NCBI GenBank assembly: GCA_002401455.1
Contig: NVTE01000001.1
Coordinates: 255,541 to 319,540 of the forward strand
DNA from: Alphaproteobacteria bacterium
GTDB taxonomy: Bacteria > Pseudomonadota > Alphaproteobacteria > Sphingomonadales > Emcibacteraceae
Length of the DNA stretch: 64,000 nucleotides
Direction of reading: 5' to 3'
In this document: positions 35,532 through 45,380 of the stretch, piece after piece
Numbering within the stretch: position 1 is the first letter of the stretch
Layout of the letters: each line of letters begins with the position of its first letter
Translations under genes and position numbers: made by a program
The notes under the pieces: generated by a model
Told to the model about the DNA's origin: nothing
What the model saw: only the letters and a program-made list of their open reading frames with translations
Databases searched by the model: none

Positions 35532-36611
35532 ATGGATGTAGAAGCCCCCCTTCCCAGGGAAAAGTCAAAACAGACCTACCCTGACGGATTTCCCGTATCT
35601 CTCGGGGATATAAAACCTCTTCTGGACATGACCTCCATCGCCGCGACGGCAGAAACCTTTCATAAATATTCTGACCGTGACACTCAACGGGGACCGGAAC
35701 AAGAAAAGACCCTGCCCCTTTCTGATTATTTTCGGATATTATGGGAGCTCTCGGTCGCCCTGCAGGATGAGACTATTCATCTGTCATCCCGCCATCTTAT
35801 GCCCGGTTCAACCAGTTTTATCATGTCTAATATCTCGGCCAGCAGTAATCTGGAAGAGGCCATGCGACTGATTGCAAAATCCTATAACCTGCTTCACGGC
35901 GGCCCCTATAACCGGGTGGAGGTCAGGGGCGATACCCTGCTGTATATCATCGATGACAGCCAGTTCCCCTATATGACCAGAAAGGAAGACTATATCCATT
36001 TCACCATGGAATGTGTCTTGATTTACCTCCATGGCATTCTGTCTTTCATCACGTCCCGGGACCTGCGTCCCCTGTTGCGCAAGGTCTATACCAAACGCAG
36101 CAGAGGCCCCATGAACAGTCGCCACATGGACTTCTGGACCGTCCCTGTGCGCTATCAATCAGGGCAATATACCCTGACCTATGACCTGACCGCAGCCCAA
36201 TTGCCCATCACCATCAACCAACAGCGCCTGCCCTCTTCCCGGGAAATTTATGATCACGTCATTGAGATGATTGAACAGTCCGCGCCCGGGACAAGCAGTC
36301 CGCTCAACAGCACCGACCGTGTCCGTCAGGCCATCGACCTCGGCCTCCTGGACCAGCCGTCGGTGGCCCGGCATCTGGGCTTGAGTGTCGCGACATTGCG
36401 CCGGCGGCTGAGCCTGGAGAAGACCACCTTTCGCCAGGTGGTCCGCCTGGTCCTGAACCAGAAATCCCTCGACCTGATGTCCCAGGGTGTTCACATCAGT
36501 GACATCGCCGAGGAACTGGGTTTTTCAGACTTCAGAAGTTTCATTCGGGCCTTCAAAAACTGGAACGGCCTGACCCCAACCGCCTATATCAAGGCCCAAA
36601 CCAAGAAATAA
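35532..36611 (+). CDS. AraC-family transcriptional regulator
   Basis: A 359-residue regulator. A long N-terminal sensor of the Arabinose-binding/OruR type covers about residues 20-220 (for example SDYFRILWELSVALQDETI and the LEEAMRLIAKSYNLLHGGPY block). A C-terminal AraC domain at about 255-355 contains PSVARHLGLSVATLRRRLS and ISDIAEELGFSDFRSFIRAF with the closing GLTPTAYI signature. It stands between the exported-protein locus and a TonB receptor-hydrolase pair, all on the plus strand. The receptor and esterase are the likeliest targets. Control of the upstream locus is also possible. Confidence 0.88.
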   Translation: MDVEAPLPREKSKQTYPDGFPVSLGDIKPLLDMTSIAATAETFHKYSDRDTQRGPEQEKTLPLSDYFRILWELSVALQDETIHLSSRHLMPGSTSFIMSNISASSNLEEAMRLIAKSYNLLHGGPYNRVEVRGDTLLYIIDDSQFPYMTRKEDYIHFTMECVLIYLHGILSFITSRDLRPLLRKVYTKRSRGPMNSRHMDFWTVPVRYQSGQYTLTYDLTAAQLPITINQQRLPSSREIYDHVIEMIEQSAPGTSSPLNSTDRVRQAIDLGLLDQPSVARHLGLSVATLRRRLSLEKTTFRQVVRLVLNQKSLDLMSQGVHISDIAEELGFSDFRSFIRAFKNWNGLTPTAYIKAQTKK

Positions 36612-36788
36612 CGCCCTAGTTTATCCCTTAATACATTGAAATTACAAAGATAATTGTTGTGAGCGAAATTGACCACTCATATTGATCCCAAAGATCATAT
36701 ATCTCTTCCGTCCCTTACCCCTATCCTATAAGCGTGGAAATTAAAACATAAGCTGGCCCTGACCGCCGGCAAAGGGAGCATACCTAAA

Positions 36789-39005
36789 ATGAACAATCAA
36801 AATAATCATCACACCACCGTATCTCATACCATGATCAAAGGCTCATGCCTGACCGCCGTCTTTATGGCCATGTCAGCCGTCGCGCCCGTGGCCCAGGCCG
36901 CAGAGGACGAAGCAAAAATCGCCCTGGAAGAAGTGATCGTCACCGCCCGCCGGCAAAGTGAAAACCTGCAGACCGTGCCCCTGGCCGTCAGTGCCTTCAG
37001 TTCTGAAGATCTGTTTGCCAGTCGGATCGAGAATTTGGGTGACCTCCAGTCCCATGTGCCCAACCTGACCCTGCATTCGGGCGATGCGGCCAATGCGGTG
37101 ATCTATCTGCGCGGCATCGGCCAGATCGATTCCATCTCCTTCAATGACCCCGGCGTCGGCGTCTATGTGGACGATGTCTATATGGGCCGCGCTCAGGGCT
37201 CCTTCCTTGATGTCATGGACCCGGCACGGATCGAAGTATTGCGCGGACCGCAGGGCACGCTTTATGGCCGCAACACCATCGGCGGCGCGGTTAAATTTAT
37301 CAGCTCCCGCCCGAGCAATGATGTGGAAGGCTATGTTGAAGCCGGATATGGTAATTATAACCAGTTCCGGGCCAAGGCCACCATCAGCGGGCCGATCGTC
37401 GAAGATGTGTTGATGGTCAAGGCGGCCGTCGCCCACAGCTCCCGCGATGGCTATACTCAGAATCTGTTTGACGGCGAAGATGATTATGACAAGAACACCA
37501 ACAGCTGGCGGGTGAGTGCCTTGCTGACGCCCAGTGAAAACCTGTCGTTCTATCTGGTGACCGATGGGTCCAAAAGCAACCCGACCCATTCGCGTTCGCC
37601 CCATAAGGAAACGCCCATATTCTCCCTGGTCAGCGGCGCCTTCATCAACCCGACCGACGACCCCTTTGTCGTGAATGTCAATTACAACAATCTGGAAAGC
37701 CTGAAGACGTTCGGTGTTGCCCTGACCGCAGAATACAGCATTGATGACGTAACGTTGAAATCGATCACCTCCTACCGCAAAATGGACTACCAGACCAAAA
37801 TTGACTTGGATGGCACGGTTGATGCCTCTTTTGGCATCTATTATTTTGACGATCAGGATCAATTCAGCGAAGAACTGCAGGTTATCTATGAGGGGGACAA
37901 AATTTCCCTGGTCTCCGGCCTGTATTATTACAAGGAAAACTCCACCAATACCGGTGGCGCCAATGCCCCGGTCTTCTTCTTTGTCAATATTGGCCAGTGG
38001 GATCAGACCAGCACCAGCAAGGCCGCTTATGCCCACCTGAAATATGCCGCAACAGAAGACCTGACCCTGTCCCTTGGCGCCCGCTATACCAAGGAAACGA
38101 AGGATATCTCCAGTTACGGCGAACATTTTTTCGGCACAGGCCTGACCACGGCTGAGGAAATGCTCGCCGCCCTGCGCACCGGGGTTGGCTATGCTATCAA
38201 CAGCTATGACGCGGACGCCGACTGGGAGTCCTTTTCGCCGAAAGTCGGGCTGGACTACACGGTTAGTGAAGACGTCATGGTCTATGCCAATGTCAGTCGC
38301 GGCTTCAAAAGCGGTGGTTTTAATGGCCGGGCGGCAACGGCTCAGGCTTATAATCCGGAAACCCTGTGGAGCTATGAAGCTGGCTTCAAATCCACATTTG
38401 CTGATCAGCGGGTCCGGCTGAATATGGCGGCCTTCTACAATGACTATAATGATTTCCAGGTCAGCCGCTTTACTGTTGACGGCGGCGGCAACTTTCTGGC
38501 CGTCTTTGACAATGCCGGCAAGGCCGTCATGTGGGGATTGGAGATGGAGTTCACCGCCCTGCTGACGGACAATCTGACCCTGAATGCCAATGCCGGTTAT
38601 CTGAACAGCAAATATAAAGATTTCTTTGACGGCGGGGTTGACGTCAGCGATCAACGTCACCTGGTTAACGCGCCGGAATTCAGCTCCCGCGCCAGCCTGA
38701 GTTATGAGCACGACCTGGGCGACCTGGGAACCGTTAGCTTTAACGGCGCGGTCAGCACCCGGTCCAAAACCTATCTCACCGTCTCCAGCAGCGAAATACT
38801 GGCCCAGGACGCCTATGCCCTTGTCGACGCCTCAATCCGCTTTACCTCTGCGGACCAACTATGGGATGTGGTCCTGTCCGGACAAAACCTGACCAACAAA
38901 GAATACCGGGAACATGGATTTGACCTCAGTGCCTTTCCTGGGGTGGAGCTGGGCTATTACGGGACACCGCGCACCTATAACCTGACCGTGCGTTATAGCT
39001 TCTGA
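36789..39005 (+). CDS. TonB-dependent outer-membrane receptor
   Basis: A 738-residue receptor. A signal peptide ends near PVAQAAE, the TonB box/plug start is ALEEVIVTARRQSENLQTVP (about 42-61), and the conserved plug segment LRGPQGTLYGRNTIGGAVKF is present. The barrel ends with LTVRYSF. It is of the class common in sphingomonads and related marine Alphaproteobacteria for plant, aromatic or siderophore ligands. The HSL-type hydrolase 34 bases downstream suggests that an ester-containing compound is taken up and cut. The AraC regulator upstream probably controls the pair. Confidence 0.92.
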   Translation: MNNQNNHHTTVSHTMIKGSCLTAVFMAMSAVAPVAQAAEDEAKIALEEVIVTARRQSENLQTVPLAVSAFSSEDLFASRIENLGDLQSHVPNLTLHSGDAANAVIYLRGIGQIDSISFNDPGVGVYVDDVYMGRAQGSFLDVMDPARIEVLRGPQGTLYGRNTIGGAVKFISSRPSNDVEGYVEAGYGNYNQFRAKATISGPIVEDVLMVKAAVAHSSRDGYTQNLFDGEDDYDKNTNSWRVSALLTPSENLSFYLVTDGSKSNPTHSRSPHKETPIFSLVSGAFINPTDDPFVVNVNYNNLESLKTFGVALTAEYSIDDVTLKSITSYRKMDYQTKIDLDGTVDASFGIYYFDDQDQFSEELQVIYEGDKISLVSGLYYYKENSTNTGGANAPVFFFVNIGQWDQTSTSKAAYAHLKYAATEDLTLSLGARYTKETKDISSYGEHFFGTGLTTAEEMLAALRTGVGYAINSYDADADWESFSPKVGLDYTVSEDVMVYANVSRGFKSGGFNGRAATAQAYNPETLWSYEAGFKSTFADQRVRLNMAAFYNDYNDFQVSRFTVDGGGNFLAVFDNAGKAVMWGLEMEFTALLTDNLTLNANAGYLNSKYKDFFDGGVDVSDQRHLVNAPEFSSRASLSYEHDLGDLGTVSFNGAVSTRSKTYLTVSSSEILAQDAYALVDASIRFTSADQLWDVVLSGQNLTNKEYREHGFDLSAFPGVELGYYGTPRTYNLTVRYSF

Positions 39006-39039
39006 GCCGGCGACAAACCCTGATGGAAAGTACCCCTTG

Positions 39040-40002
39040 ATGACCATTGACCCCCAGACACAGGCCCTGCTGGACCAGATCAACCAGCTGGTGGCAGACC
39101 CGGATGCCCCCCCTTCCATGGCCGACACCCGGATCGGGGCCCATGCCCTCTTCACCGGCTTTGAAGGGGAAATTGAACAGGGCTGCCGGACAGAAGATCG
39201 CCAGATTCCCACGGGTGAGGGCGGCGTCCCGGTCCGGATTTATCATCCGGGCGGGGACTCGGTCTCCTCCCTGCTGCCGATTGTGGTCTTTTTCCATGGC
39301 GGCGGCTGGTCGCTGGGCGATGTTGCCGCCTATGACAGTCTGGTGCGGTCACTCTGCGTTCTCAGCGGCACAATTTATGTCAGTGTCGATTACCGTCTGG
39401 CCCCGGAACATAAATACCCTGCGGGATTGAATGACTGTCTGGCGGTCACCGACTGGCTGCTCAGCAATGGCGCGGAAATTGGCGGCGACAGCTCTCGCCT
39501 TGCGGTCATGGGCGACAGTGCCGGCGGCAATCTTGCGGCCGTGGTCACCCACCAGATCAATAGCCGCCAGCCTCACAGTATACGCGCCCAGTTCCTGCTC
39601 TATCCAGTGATGGATATCTCACAGCCCCATGACCATTACCCGTCCCGTATGGCTTTGGGCAATGGAGAGTACCTTCTGTCCAGAGAGGGCATTGATAAAG
39701 CATCAGACTGGTATCTGACAAACGAGAATGACCGGGCGGACCCGGCCCTGTCACCGGCTTGCCAGAGCGAGCTGTCCCCCCTGCCCCCAACCGTCATTGT
39801 GGTCGGCGGCTATGACCCGTTGCGGGATGAGGCCCGGGCCTATCATGACCGACTGACATCAGTCGGGGTTCAGTCACTGTTTAAATGTTACCCCTCGACC
39901 ATCCATGCCTTTCTGTCCTTTGGCCTTCTTGATGTTGCTCAGCAAGGTCGCCGCTATATTGCGGACCAGGTCCAGCGACTGCTGCACCCAGGGCAAAACT
40001 AA
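39040..40002 (+). CDS. HSL-family alpha/beta hydrolase (esterase/lipase)
   Basis: A 320-residue cytosolic hydrolase of the hormone-sensitive lipase family. The oxyanion motif HGGGW is at about residues 86-90, and the nucleophile elbow GDSAGG holds Ser at about residue 159. The acid is in GGYDPLRDE (Asp about 256), and the base His is in STIHAF (about 288). It should cleave carboxylic esters of short or medium acyl chains. It is paired with the TonB receptor upstream. ATG 39040 is taken; an adjacent TTG at 39037 would add one residue. Confidence 0.9.
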   Translation: MTIDPQTQALLDQINQLVADPDAPPSMADTRIGAHALFTGFEGEIEQGCRTEDRQIPTGEGGVPVRIYHPGGDSVSSLLPIVVFFHGGGWSLGDVAAYDSLVRSLCVLSGTIYVSVDYRLAPEHKYPAGLNDCLAVTDWLLSNGAEIGGDSSRLAVMGDSAGGNLAAVVTHQINSRQPHSIRAQFLLYPVMDISQPHDHYPSRMALGNGEYLLSREGIDKASDWYLTNENDRADPALSPACQSELSPLPPTVIVVGGYDPLRDEARAYHDRLTSVGVQSLFKCYPSTIHAFLSFGLLDVAQQGRRYIADQVQRLLHPGQN

Positions 40003-40244
40003 ACACAATCTAATCATCAATAGTTGACCTCTCTCAAGTCACAGAAGCACCCGGCATAGTTAACTTATAAAAAATGTTTACATCTCTTTTCAAAAGAAAG
40101 TATAGTACCTAAGTTATTAACTTATACCTTTGGGGCCAAAAGAAAGTAATATTTTGTTAAGGTAAATATTACAATAATCTAATATAATTTTTTTCTTCTA
40201 AACCTGATGTGTGAAAATAATAGAAATGTACCGGGAGTATCCTT

Positions 40245-41456
40245 GTGGCCGAAACACAAAAACAGTCGTCACATACTTTAAAAAACAAGGTCGAGGTCAT
40301 CAGCAGGGAGTTGGAAAATGCCAACGCCCTGATCAGAATTCTAAGTATTGTCGCCCAGGAAGATTCCCTTGAAAAACTACTCGACCAGGCGGTTGATGAG
40401 CTTTTATCTGTCAGCTGGTTAAGCCTGCTGCCAAAGGCGGGGATTTTTACAGTTAATGAGGCCGAACAGGCCCTGGTACTAGTGTCGAAGAAAAGACTGA
40501 CCCCTGAATTACATAGCTTATGCGCCAAGGTCCCCTTTGGCCACTGTCTTTGTGGCCGGGCGGCCGCTGAACTACAAGTTCAATATGCCAAATGTGTTGA
40601 TGATCGCCATGAAGTCAGTTTCGAGGGCATGGCTCCCCATGGCCACTATAATATTCCGCTGCTTCTGGGAAAGAAACTTTTAGGGGTGCTCGTCGTCTAT
40701 CTACCTCACGGCCATGAAAAAAATGACCTGGAAGTAGCCTTCCTCAAAAACGTTGCCAATACCCTGAGCCTCATCATACAGGTAAAAAACAAAGAAGCGG
40801 CCCTCAACGAAAGCCGCAACGAGCTCAAATCATATCTGAGCGACCTTGACTTCCAGAACGCCTCTCTTCAGAAGCAGGCCGAAGAATTGATCATCCTGTC
40901 TGAGGAGCAGCATGAGCTGAGGTCCCAGGCCGAAATTCTTGAGCAGAAAGCCCTCCACGCCTCCCGTCATGATATGCTGACAGACCTCCCAAACCGTAAT
41001 TATTTTAACTTGCTCTGTCGAAAGTCCCTGTCCAATTCCCAAAGGGAAAATAAAAACAGTATTCTCCTGTTTCTGGACATTGATGGCTTTAAAACAGTTA
41101 ATGATACCCTTGGCCATACGGCTGGTGATGAATTGCTGGTCAAGATCGCCCACCGCTTGAAAGAGAATATCAGGGAGGAAGATGTTGCGGCCCGTTTCGG
41201 CGGGGATGAATTCATTGTCTTTCTTCAGGGCCTACCGTCCGTTGAGCAAGGCAAGCTTATTGCCCTTAAGATCATTACCGCCCTGAAAAAGCCTTTTAAC
41301 CTTGAGGCCGGAACAACAACAGTTGGTGCCAGCTGTGGCATAGCTATCTACCCCGACCATAGCAAATCAATCGAAACCCTGATCGATATTGCCGACAAGG
41401 CCATGTATACGGTTAAATCAAGCGGCAAAAATGATGTTCTGATCGCCCCGCTCTGA
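40245..41456 (+). CDS. GAF-coiled-coil-GGDEF diguanylate cyclase
   Basis: A 403-residue soluble enzyme making c-di-GMP from two GTP. A GAF-like sensor lies at about residues 35-180 with CAKVPFGHCLCGRAA. A coiled coil at about 185-240 (ASLQKQAEELIILSEEQHEL) leads to the GGDEF domain at about 245-400. The active site is intact: ARFGGDEFIVF. An inhibitory I-site REED sits five residues before GGDEF. The GAF cysteines could sense a ligand or redox state. The gene begins with GTG after GGGAG and is monocistronic. Confidence 0.93.
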   Translation: MAETQKQSSHTLKNKVEVISRELENANALIRILSIVAQEDSLEKLLDQAVDELLSVSWLSLLPKAGIFTVNEAEQALVLVSKKRLTPELHSLCAKVPFGHCLCGRAAAELQVQYAKCVDDRHEVSFEGMAPHGHYNIPLLLGKKLLGVLVVYLPHGHEKNDLEVAFLKNVANTLSLIIQVKNKEAALNESRNELKSYLSDLDFQNASLQKQAEELIILSEEQHELRSQAEILEQKALHASRHDMLTDLPNRNYFNLLCRKSLSNSQRENKNSILLFLDIDGFKTVNDTLGHTAGDELLVKIAHRLKENIREEDVAARFGGDEFIVFLQGLPSVEQGKLIALKIITALKKPFNLEAGTTTVGASCGIAIYPDHSKSIETLIDIADKAMYTVKSSGKNDVLIAPL

Positions 41457-41488
41457 CAGATACAGGGGATCGCCGGCTATCCCGTCCC

Positions 41489-43579
41489 TCAAAGGTCCAG
41501 GATCAGGCCAAATTCTTTGCCGCAGGTGTCGTCGCCCTGAACCGATTTCGGGGTTGAACAACAGATCAGGACCTCACCCTCTCCCCGCGCCGCCATGGGT
41601 TCTTCCAGATACTCTACATCGCCGCATTTGACCTTGGTGGCACAGGTGCCACAGGAGCCATTGCGACAGGAAAAGTCCGGGGTCAGTCCCTCGGCCTCGG
41701 CCAGCTCCAACAGCGTACCTTTCGCAGGATACCATTCACTTTCAATGCCCGACTTTGAAAAACAGACATGGATAGGCCCGGCGGCGGGCTGGGCTTCGGC
41801 TTTTTCATCCCTGGCCTTCTCGCTGGGTTTCAGGACCATGGCCGGGCCAAAGGATTCATAATGCACCCGACCTTCATCAACCCCGAGCAGAGCTAGGTTT
41901 TCATACGTTGCCGTCATGAACGGCGGTGGGCCACAGAGGTAAAAGTCATAATCATCCAGCGGCAGCAGGGACCGGAGCAACTCCCTGTCAATGAAACCTG
42001 CACTGTCATAATCCTCGTCCTCTTCCCGGGGGGCCGCATAACGGATATGGACGCTCAGACTGTCAATCTGTCCCGCCAGCTTGCGCACATGAGGGCCAAA
42101 GGCATGTTCGCGCCCGTCCTGGGTGCCGTGAATGAAATAGACCGGGCGTTGTGTGCCGGTCCGCATCCCCTCCAGCAACAGATGATCAAGCATGGCGATC
42201 ATCGGCGTGATGCCGACACCACCGGACAGCAGGACCACCGGCCGAGCGCTATCCTCATCAAGGGTGAATTTGCCGCGCGGCGCCATGGCCTCCAGCACCG
42301 ATCCCGTCATCATCCGGTCATGGAAAAAGCTGGATACCAGCCCTTCGTCCTCGCGCTTGATCGACAGGCGGTAGAAATCCCGGTTCGGGGTTTCGGAAAC
42401 AGTATAGGTCCGGCGCACCGGCCCGTCCTCGCCCGAAATATCCAGGCTGATGGGCAGAAACTGTCCCGGCTTATAACCGGCCAGCGCCTTGCCATCCTCA
42501 GGGGTGAGATAAAAGGACGAGATGGTCTCGCTTTCTTTTTCAATGCGGGCGACCGTGAACCGCCGCCAGCGGTCGCGATTTTGTGTGATCTCTAACGTCT
42601 CGGCAACCTCCTGCCACGATCCGGTCCGGTCCAGGTCCAGGGCATAGCCCCTGAAGTCCGCGCGTAGCGGCAGGCTGCCCTCAACCCGGATGATCTCTTC
42701 GACCGTGATCCGTACCAGCCGCTCGGCGCCATCAAAAGCCGCCAGCTCATCGCCGTCCCATACGGTTTCTGCCGCTCCGGTCAGGTAAATCATGGTGCCG
42801 GTGTCAAAGTCCGGGAACATCAGCCCGGCCTTGGGGTTCAGGGCAATATTACCCAAGGTGTTAAAATGGAAATTACCGGAAAAATCCGGAAAGATCAGGG
42901 TCGTGTCATCAACCACCCGCACGAAGCCCGGCTTGCCGCCCCGGTGGGAGACATCAACGCCGTGGCTGCGGTCTGTGCTGTCTTCTGAAAAAACCGAGGC
43001 GATGAAAAATGTATCTGCTGCCGTGATCGCCGTACGCTCGGCGTCGCCGATCTTGTCATCCCGCCTTAGGGGGTAGGAAACGTCTGGCTGGTCAACCGCG
43101 TCCGTGACCTCAAAGCCCCGGGCCTGAATATATTGTGGGCAGTTGCCAAACGACTGGTCAACGGTGACCTGAAACTCGCCGTCCTTTAGGGCAGAAACCC
43201 GGCCATTCAGGCGATTACGGCGGCGGGTATGAAACTCAATACCGAGAAAACCCAGTGGGGTCTCCGGCTTCAGATTATCCCGGAGCGGATCACCATACAG
43301 CGCCCGGGCGGTCACGGTCATGGTTTTGGCATCGGGGGAAGAGATAAATCCCGGATGGCCGACCAACATGGAGGCCCAGGGCCGTCCCGCCTCATCGACC
43401 GAGCCGACAACCAGCTGCGGCAATTGACCAAAGAAATCCTGATGCTCCTGGGGCATATGATCCCGGATAAAGCGCGGGGCATAGGAATGCACCCGCTCCC
43501 GCACCCCCAGGCGTTCCTGAATGTCAAGTTCTCCCCGATGGAAGGGGGTTGCCAAATCATTACCGGTACTCTTAACCAT
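41489..43579 (-). CDS. PNPOx-like/ferredoxin reductase/2Fe-2S fusion flavoprotein
   Basis: A 696-residue fusion. Residues about 45-300 resemble the pyridoxamine-phosphate-oxidase-like split barrel (PQLVVGSVDEAGRPWASMLV). Residues about 335-590 are an FNR-type reductase with the FAD motif RRTYTVSETP, NAD-binding LSGGVGITPMIAML and CGPPPFM. Residues about 605-696 are a plant-type 2Fe-2S ferredoxin with CRNGSCGTC and a distal Cys pair. Electrons would run from NAD(P)H through FAD to the iron-sulfur centre and possibly to a flavin in the first domain. The substrate is unknown. The gene follows the GST by 71 bases. Confidence 0.88.
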   Translation of the reverse strand: MVKSTGNDLATPFHRGELDIQERLGVRERVHSYAPRFIRDHMPQEHQDFFGQLPQLVVGSVDEAGRPWASMLVGHPGFISSPDAKTMTVTARALYGDPLRDNLKPETPLGFLGIEFHTRRRNRLNGRVSALKDGEFQVTVDQSFGNCPQYIQARGFEVTDAVDQPDVSYPLRRDDKIGDAERTAITAADTFFIASVFSEDSTDRSHGVDVSHRGGKPGFVRVVDDTTLIFPDFSGNFHFNTLGNIALNPKAGLMFPDFDTGTMIYLTGAAETVWDGDELAAFDGAERLVRITVEEIIRVEGSLPLRADFRGYALDLDRTGSWQEVAETLEITQNRDRWRRFTVARIEKESETISSFYLTPEDGKALAGYKPGQFLPISLDISGEDGPVRRTYTVSETPNRDFYRLSIKREDEGLVSSFFHDRMMTGSVLEAMAPRGKFTLDEDSARPVVLLSGGVGITPMIAMLDHLLLEGMRTGTQRPVYFIHGTQDGREHAFGPHVRKLAGQIDSLSVHIRYAAPREEDEDYDSAGFIDRELLRSLLPLDDYDFYLCGPPPFMTATYENLALLGVDEGRVHYESFGPAMVLKPSEKARDEKAEAQPAAGPIHVCFSKSGIESEWYPAKGTLLELAEAEGLTPDFSCRNGSCGTCATKVKCGDVEYLEEPMAARGEGEVLICCSTPKSVQGDDTCGKEFGLILDL

Positions 43580-43650
43580 AATATATTCCTTAATGAAGGG
43601 CTGGACGGGGCCTGAAAATCACAGACCCCGTCCCGGGTATTAATGAATGA

Positions 43651-44265
43651 TCAGGCGGCCAGACCGACTTTGGTCACGGGCATGGGAACAAAACCGTCCA
43701 ACGCCTCAATACGACCCAACCAGGCCCGGATATTCGGGTAGGGGTCAAGGGACACGCCGCCTTCAGGGGCATGGGCAATATAGCTGTAACCAGCCACATC
43801 TGCAATGGTGACATTCTGGCCGATCAGGAACGGACGGTCGGCGAGACTATTGTCCATCACCGCAAATAAGCCATTGGCCGTTGCCTTGGCCGCTTCATGG
43901 TCCAGACTGGCACCAAAGACCGTAACCAGACGGGCCGCCGCCGGACCAGAGGCGATTTTGCCGGCCGCAACAGACAGCCAGCCCTGAATTTCAGCCGCCA
44001 TGGCCGCATCGCTCGGCAACCAGGCCTCGCCGCCATATTTCTTGGCCAGATAGGTGATGATCGCGTTTGAATCGGCGATGACCAGCCCGTCATCCTCGAT
44101 CACCGGCACAGAACCAAAAGGGTTCAGAGCCAGAAACTCTGGTTTCTTCTGGGCACCCGCCGCCAGATCAACGGTGATATTCTCGAAGGGCAGGTCCAGC
44201 AGGTTCAGCATCAGTTCAACGCGGTGAGAATGGCCGGAAAGGCTAAATCCGTAAAATTTAATCAT
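43651..44265 (-). CDS. Glutathione S-transferase family protein
   Basis: A 204-residue protein with a thioredoxin-fold N-terminal half and a helical C-terminal half. The N-terminal half carries KFYGFSLSGHSHRVELMLNL, then NPFGSVPVIEDDGLVIADSNAI, in which the cis-proline and the Ser of the glutathione site are visible. The start is ATG 44265, preceded by AGGAGA. It heads the minus-strand unit with the large flavoprotein and faces a LysR gene. It may conjugate or reduce an electrophile. The upstream in-frame extension (to 44673) runs through the LysR gene on the other strand and is not coding. Confidence 0.92.
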   Translation of the reverse strand: MIKFYGFSLSGHSHRVELMLNLLDLPFENITVDLAAGAQKKPEFLALNPFGSVPVIEDDGLVIADSNAIITYLAKKYGGEAWLPSDAAMAAEIQGWLSVAAGKIASGPAAARLVTVFGASLDHEAAKATANGLFAVMDNSLADRPFLIGQNVTIADVAGYSYIAHAPEGGVSLDPYPNIRAWLGRIEALDGFVPMPVTKVGLAA

Positions 44266-44332
44266 AGTCGTCTCCTGTGTGTTGGGTTCATATCGTTTGG
44301 TGAAACAAGATATAGACCATTGACAAAACAAT

Positions 44333-44362
44333 GATAATCCATCTATTTTGGAATAGATTATC
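44333..44362. promoter_or_regulatory. LysR-type binding site between GST and LysR genes
   Basis: Nested inverted repeats lie in the divergent region: ATCTATT-TTGG-AATAGAT (44341-44358, perfect) and GATAATC (44333-44339) with GATTATC (44356-44362). T-N11-A-like, AT-rich dyads in such a position are typical of LysR autoregulation and target activation. Confidence 0.6.
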
Positions 44363-44394
44363 AATGAAATGAATATAATAGAAGGCTGGATGAG

Positions 44395-45282
44395 ATGGAT
44401 ACATTGGTCTGCATGCGGGTTTTTTCCCAGGTGGTTGAACGGGGCAGCTTTACCGGTGCCGCCCGCGCCCTCGGCCTGTCCAATGCCCTGGCCAGCAAAT
44501 ATGTCGCCCATCTGGAGGATCGGCTCCAGGTCAGGCTGCTCAACCGGACCACCCGCAAGGTCTCGCCGACCCAGGCTGGCCGGGCCTATTACGACAGATG
44601 CCTCGGTATTCTGGAGCGGGTCGATGAGCTGGAAGATGCCATCCAGTCCCAGAGCCACAATCCGCGCGGCCATCTGAAAATTGCCGGGCCGCGCATCATG
44701 GGCGAGGCCGTGCTCGCCGCCTGCGTCACTGACTTCCTAGGCAAATACGAGCTGGTGACGGTCGATCTGGCGCTGGAAGAGCGCACCGTCGATCTGGTGG
44801 CCGAGGGCTTTGACCTGGCGGTCCGCATTGGTAAGCTCGCCGACAGCAGCATGATCGCCCGCAAGATCGCCGATTACCGTTATGTGCTCTGCGCGTCGCC
44901 GGACTATCTGGCGGCGGCAGGCGAGCCCAAGCAGCCCACGGAGCTCACCGAACATACTTGTATCGTCAATTCGGTGATCAGCCCGTCAAATAAGTGGGAA
45001 TTCATTATCGACGGCAAGCGGAAGTCGGTGACGGTCAAGCCCCGGGCCCGGATCAATGCCGATGCCGCCATCCATAATATGGTCTTGTCGGGTCGCGGGG
45101 TCGGCCTGTGCCTGTTGCCGACGGTCGAGGCGGACATTGCCGCGGGCCGCCTGATCCGCCTGCTGGAGGAATTTGAGGCCTATGACCGCAGTGTCTATCT
45201 GGTCTATCCCCACAGTCGCCACCTGGCGAGCAAAGTCCGCGCCTTCGTCGACCACGCCGCCGCCTGGTTCCGCCAGCTGTAG
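44395..45282 (+). CDS. LysR-family transcriptional regulator
   Basis: A 295-residue regulator with a winged helix-turn-helix at about residues 1-60 (VVERGSFTGAARALGLSNALASKYVAHLE). The substrate-binding-like effector domain is at about 90-290 with the usual GRGVGLCLLP segment. It belongs to the CrgA/YafC-type branch by its N-terminus. It is divergent from the GST-flavoprotein unit, and the dyad at 44333-44362 lies between them. Control of that unit, probably in response to an electrophile or aromatic, is inferred. Confidence 0.92.
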   Translation: MDTLVCMRVFSQVVERGSFTGAARALGLSNALASKYVAHLEDRLQVRLLNRTTRKVSPTQAGRAYYDRCLGILERVDELEDAIQSQSHNPRGHLKIAGPRIMGEAVLAACVTDFLGKYELVTVDLALEERTVDLVAEGFDLAVRIGKLADSSMIARKIADYRYVLCASPDYLAAAGEPKQPTELTEHTCIVNSVISPSNKWEFIIDGKRKSVTVKPRARINADAAIHNMVLSGRGVGLCLLPTVEADIAAGRLIRLLEEFEAYDRSVYLVYPHSRHLASKVRAFVDHAAAWFRQL

Positions 45283-45380
45283 GGGGCTGGGGATTAAGAC
45301 GCGGCACAGCACAGAGCTGTTGCTTTGCGGAGCCGAGTGAGGCACACTCCTGATCCGTAAAGATAACCCAGGGTGAGGAC

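Noticed and set aside
36873..38711. Long minus-strand frame of 612 residues opposite the TonB receptor
   Set aside because: It is antisense to a clear receptor with signal peptide and plug motifs. Its translation shows no domain, and it arises from codon bias of the real gene.
40003..40244. Possible small gene or RNA in the AT-rich gap before the diguanylate cyclase
   Set aside because: No frame with a ribosome site and no stable hairpin was seen.
44266..44673. N-terminal extension of the GST frame to 340 residues
   Set aside because: The extension crosses the LysR gene on the other strand. The GST fold begins at ATG 44265, which has AGGAGA before it.
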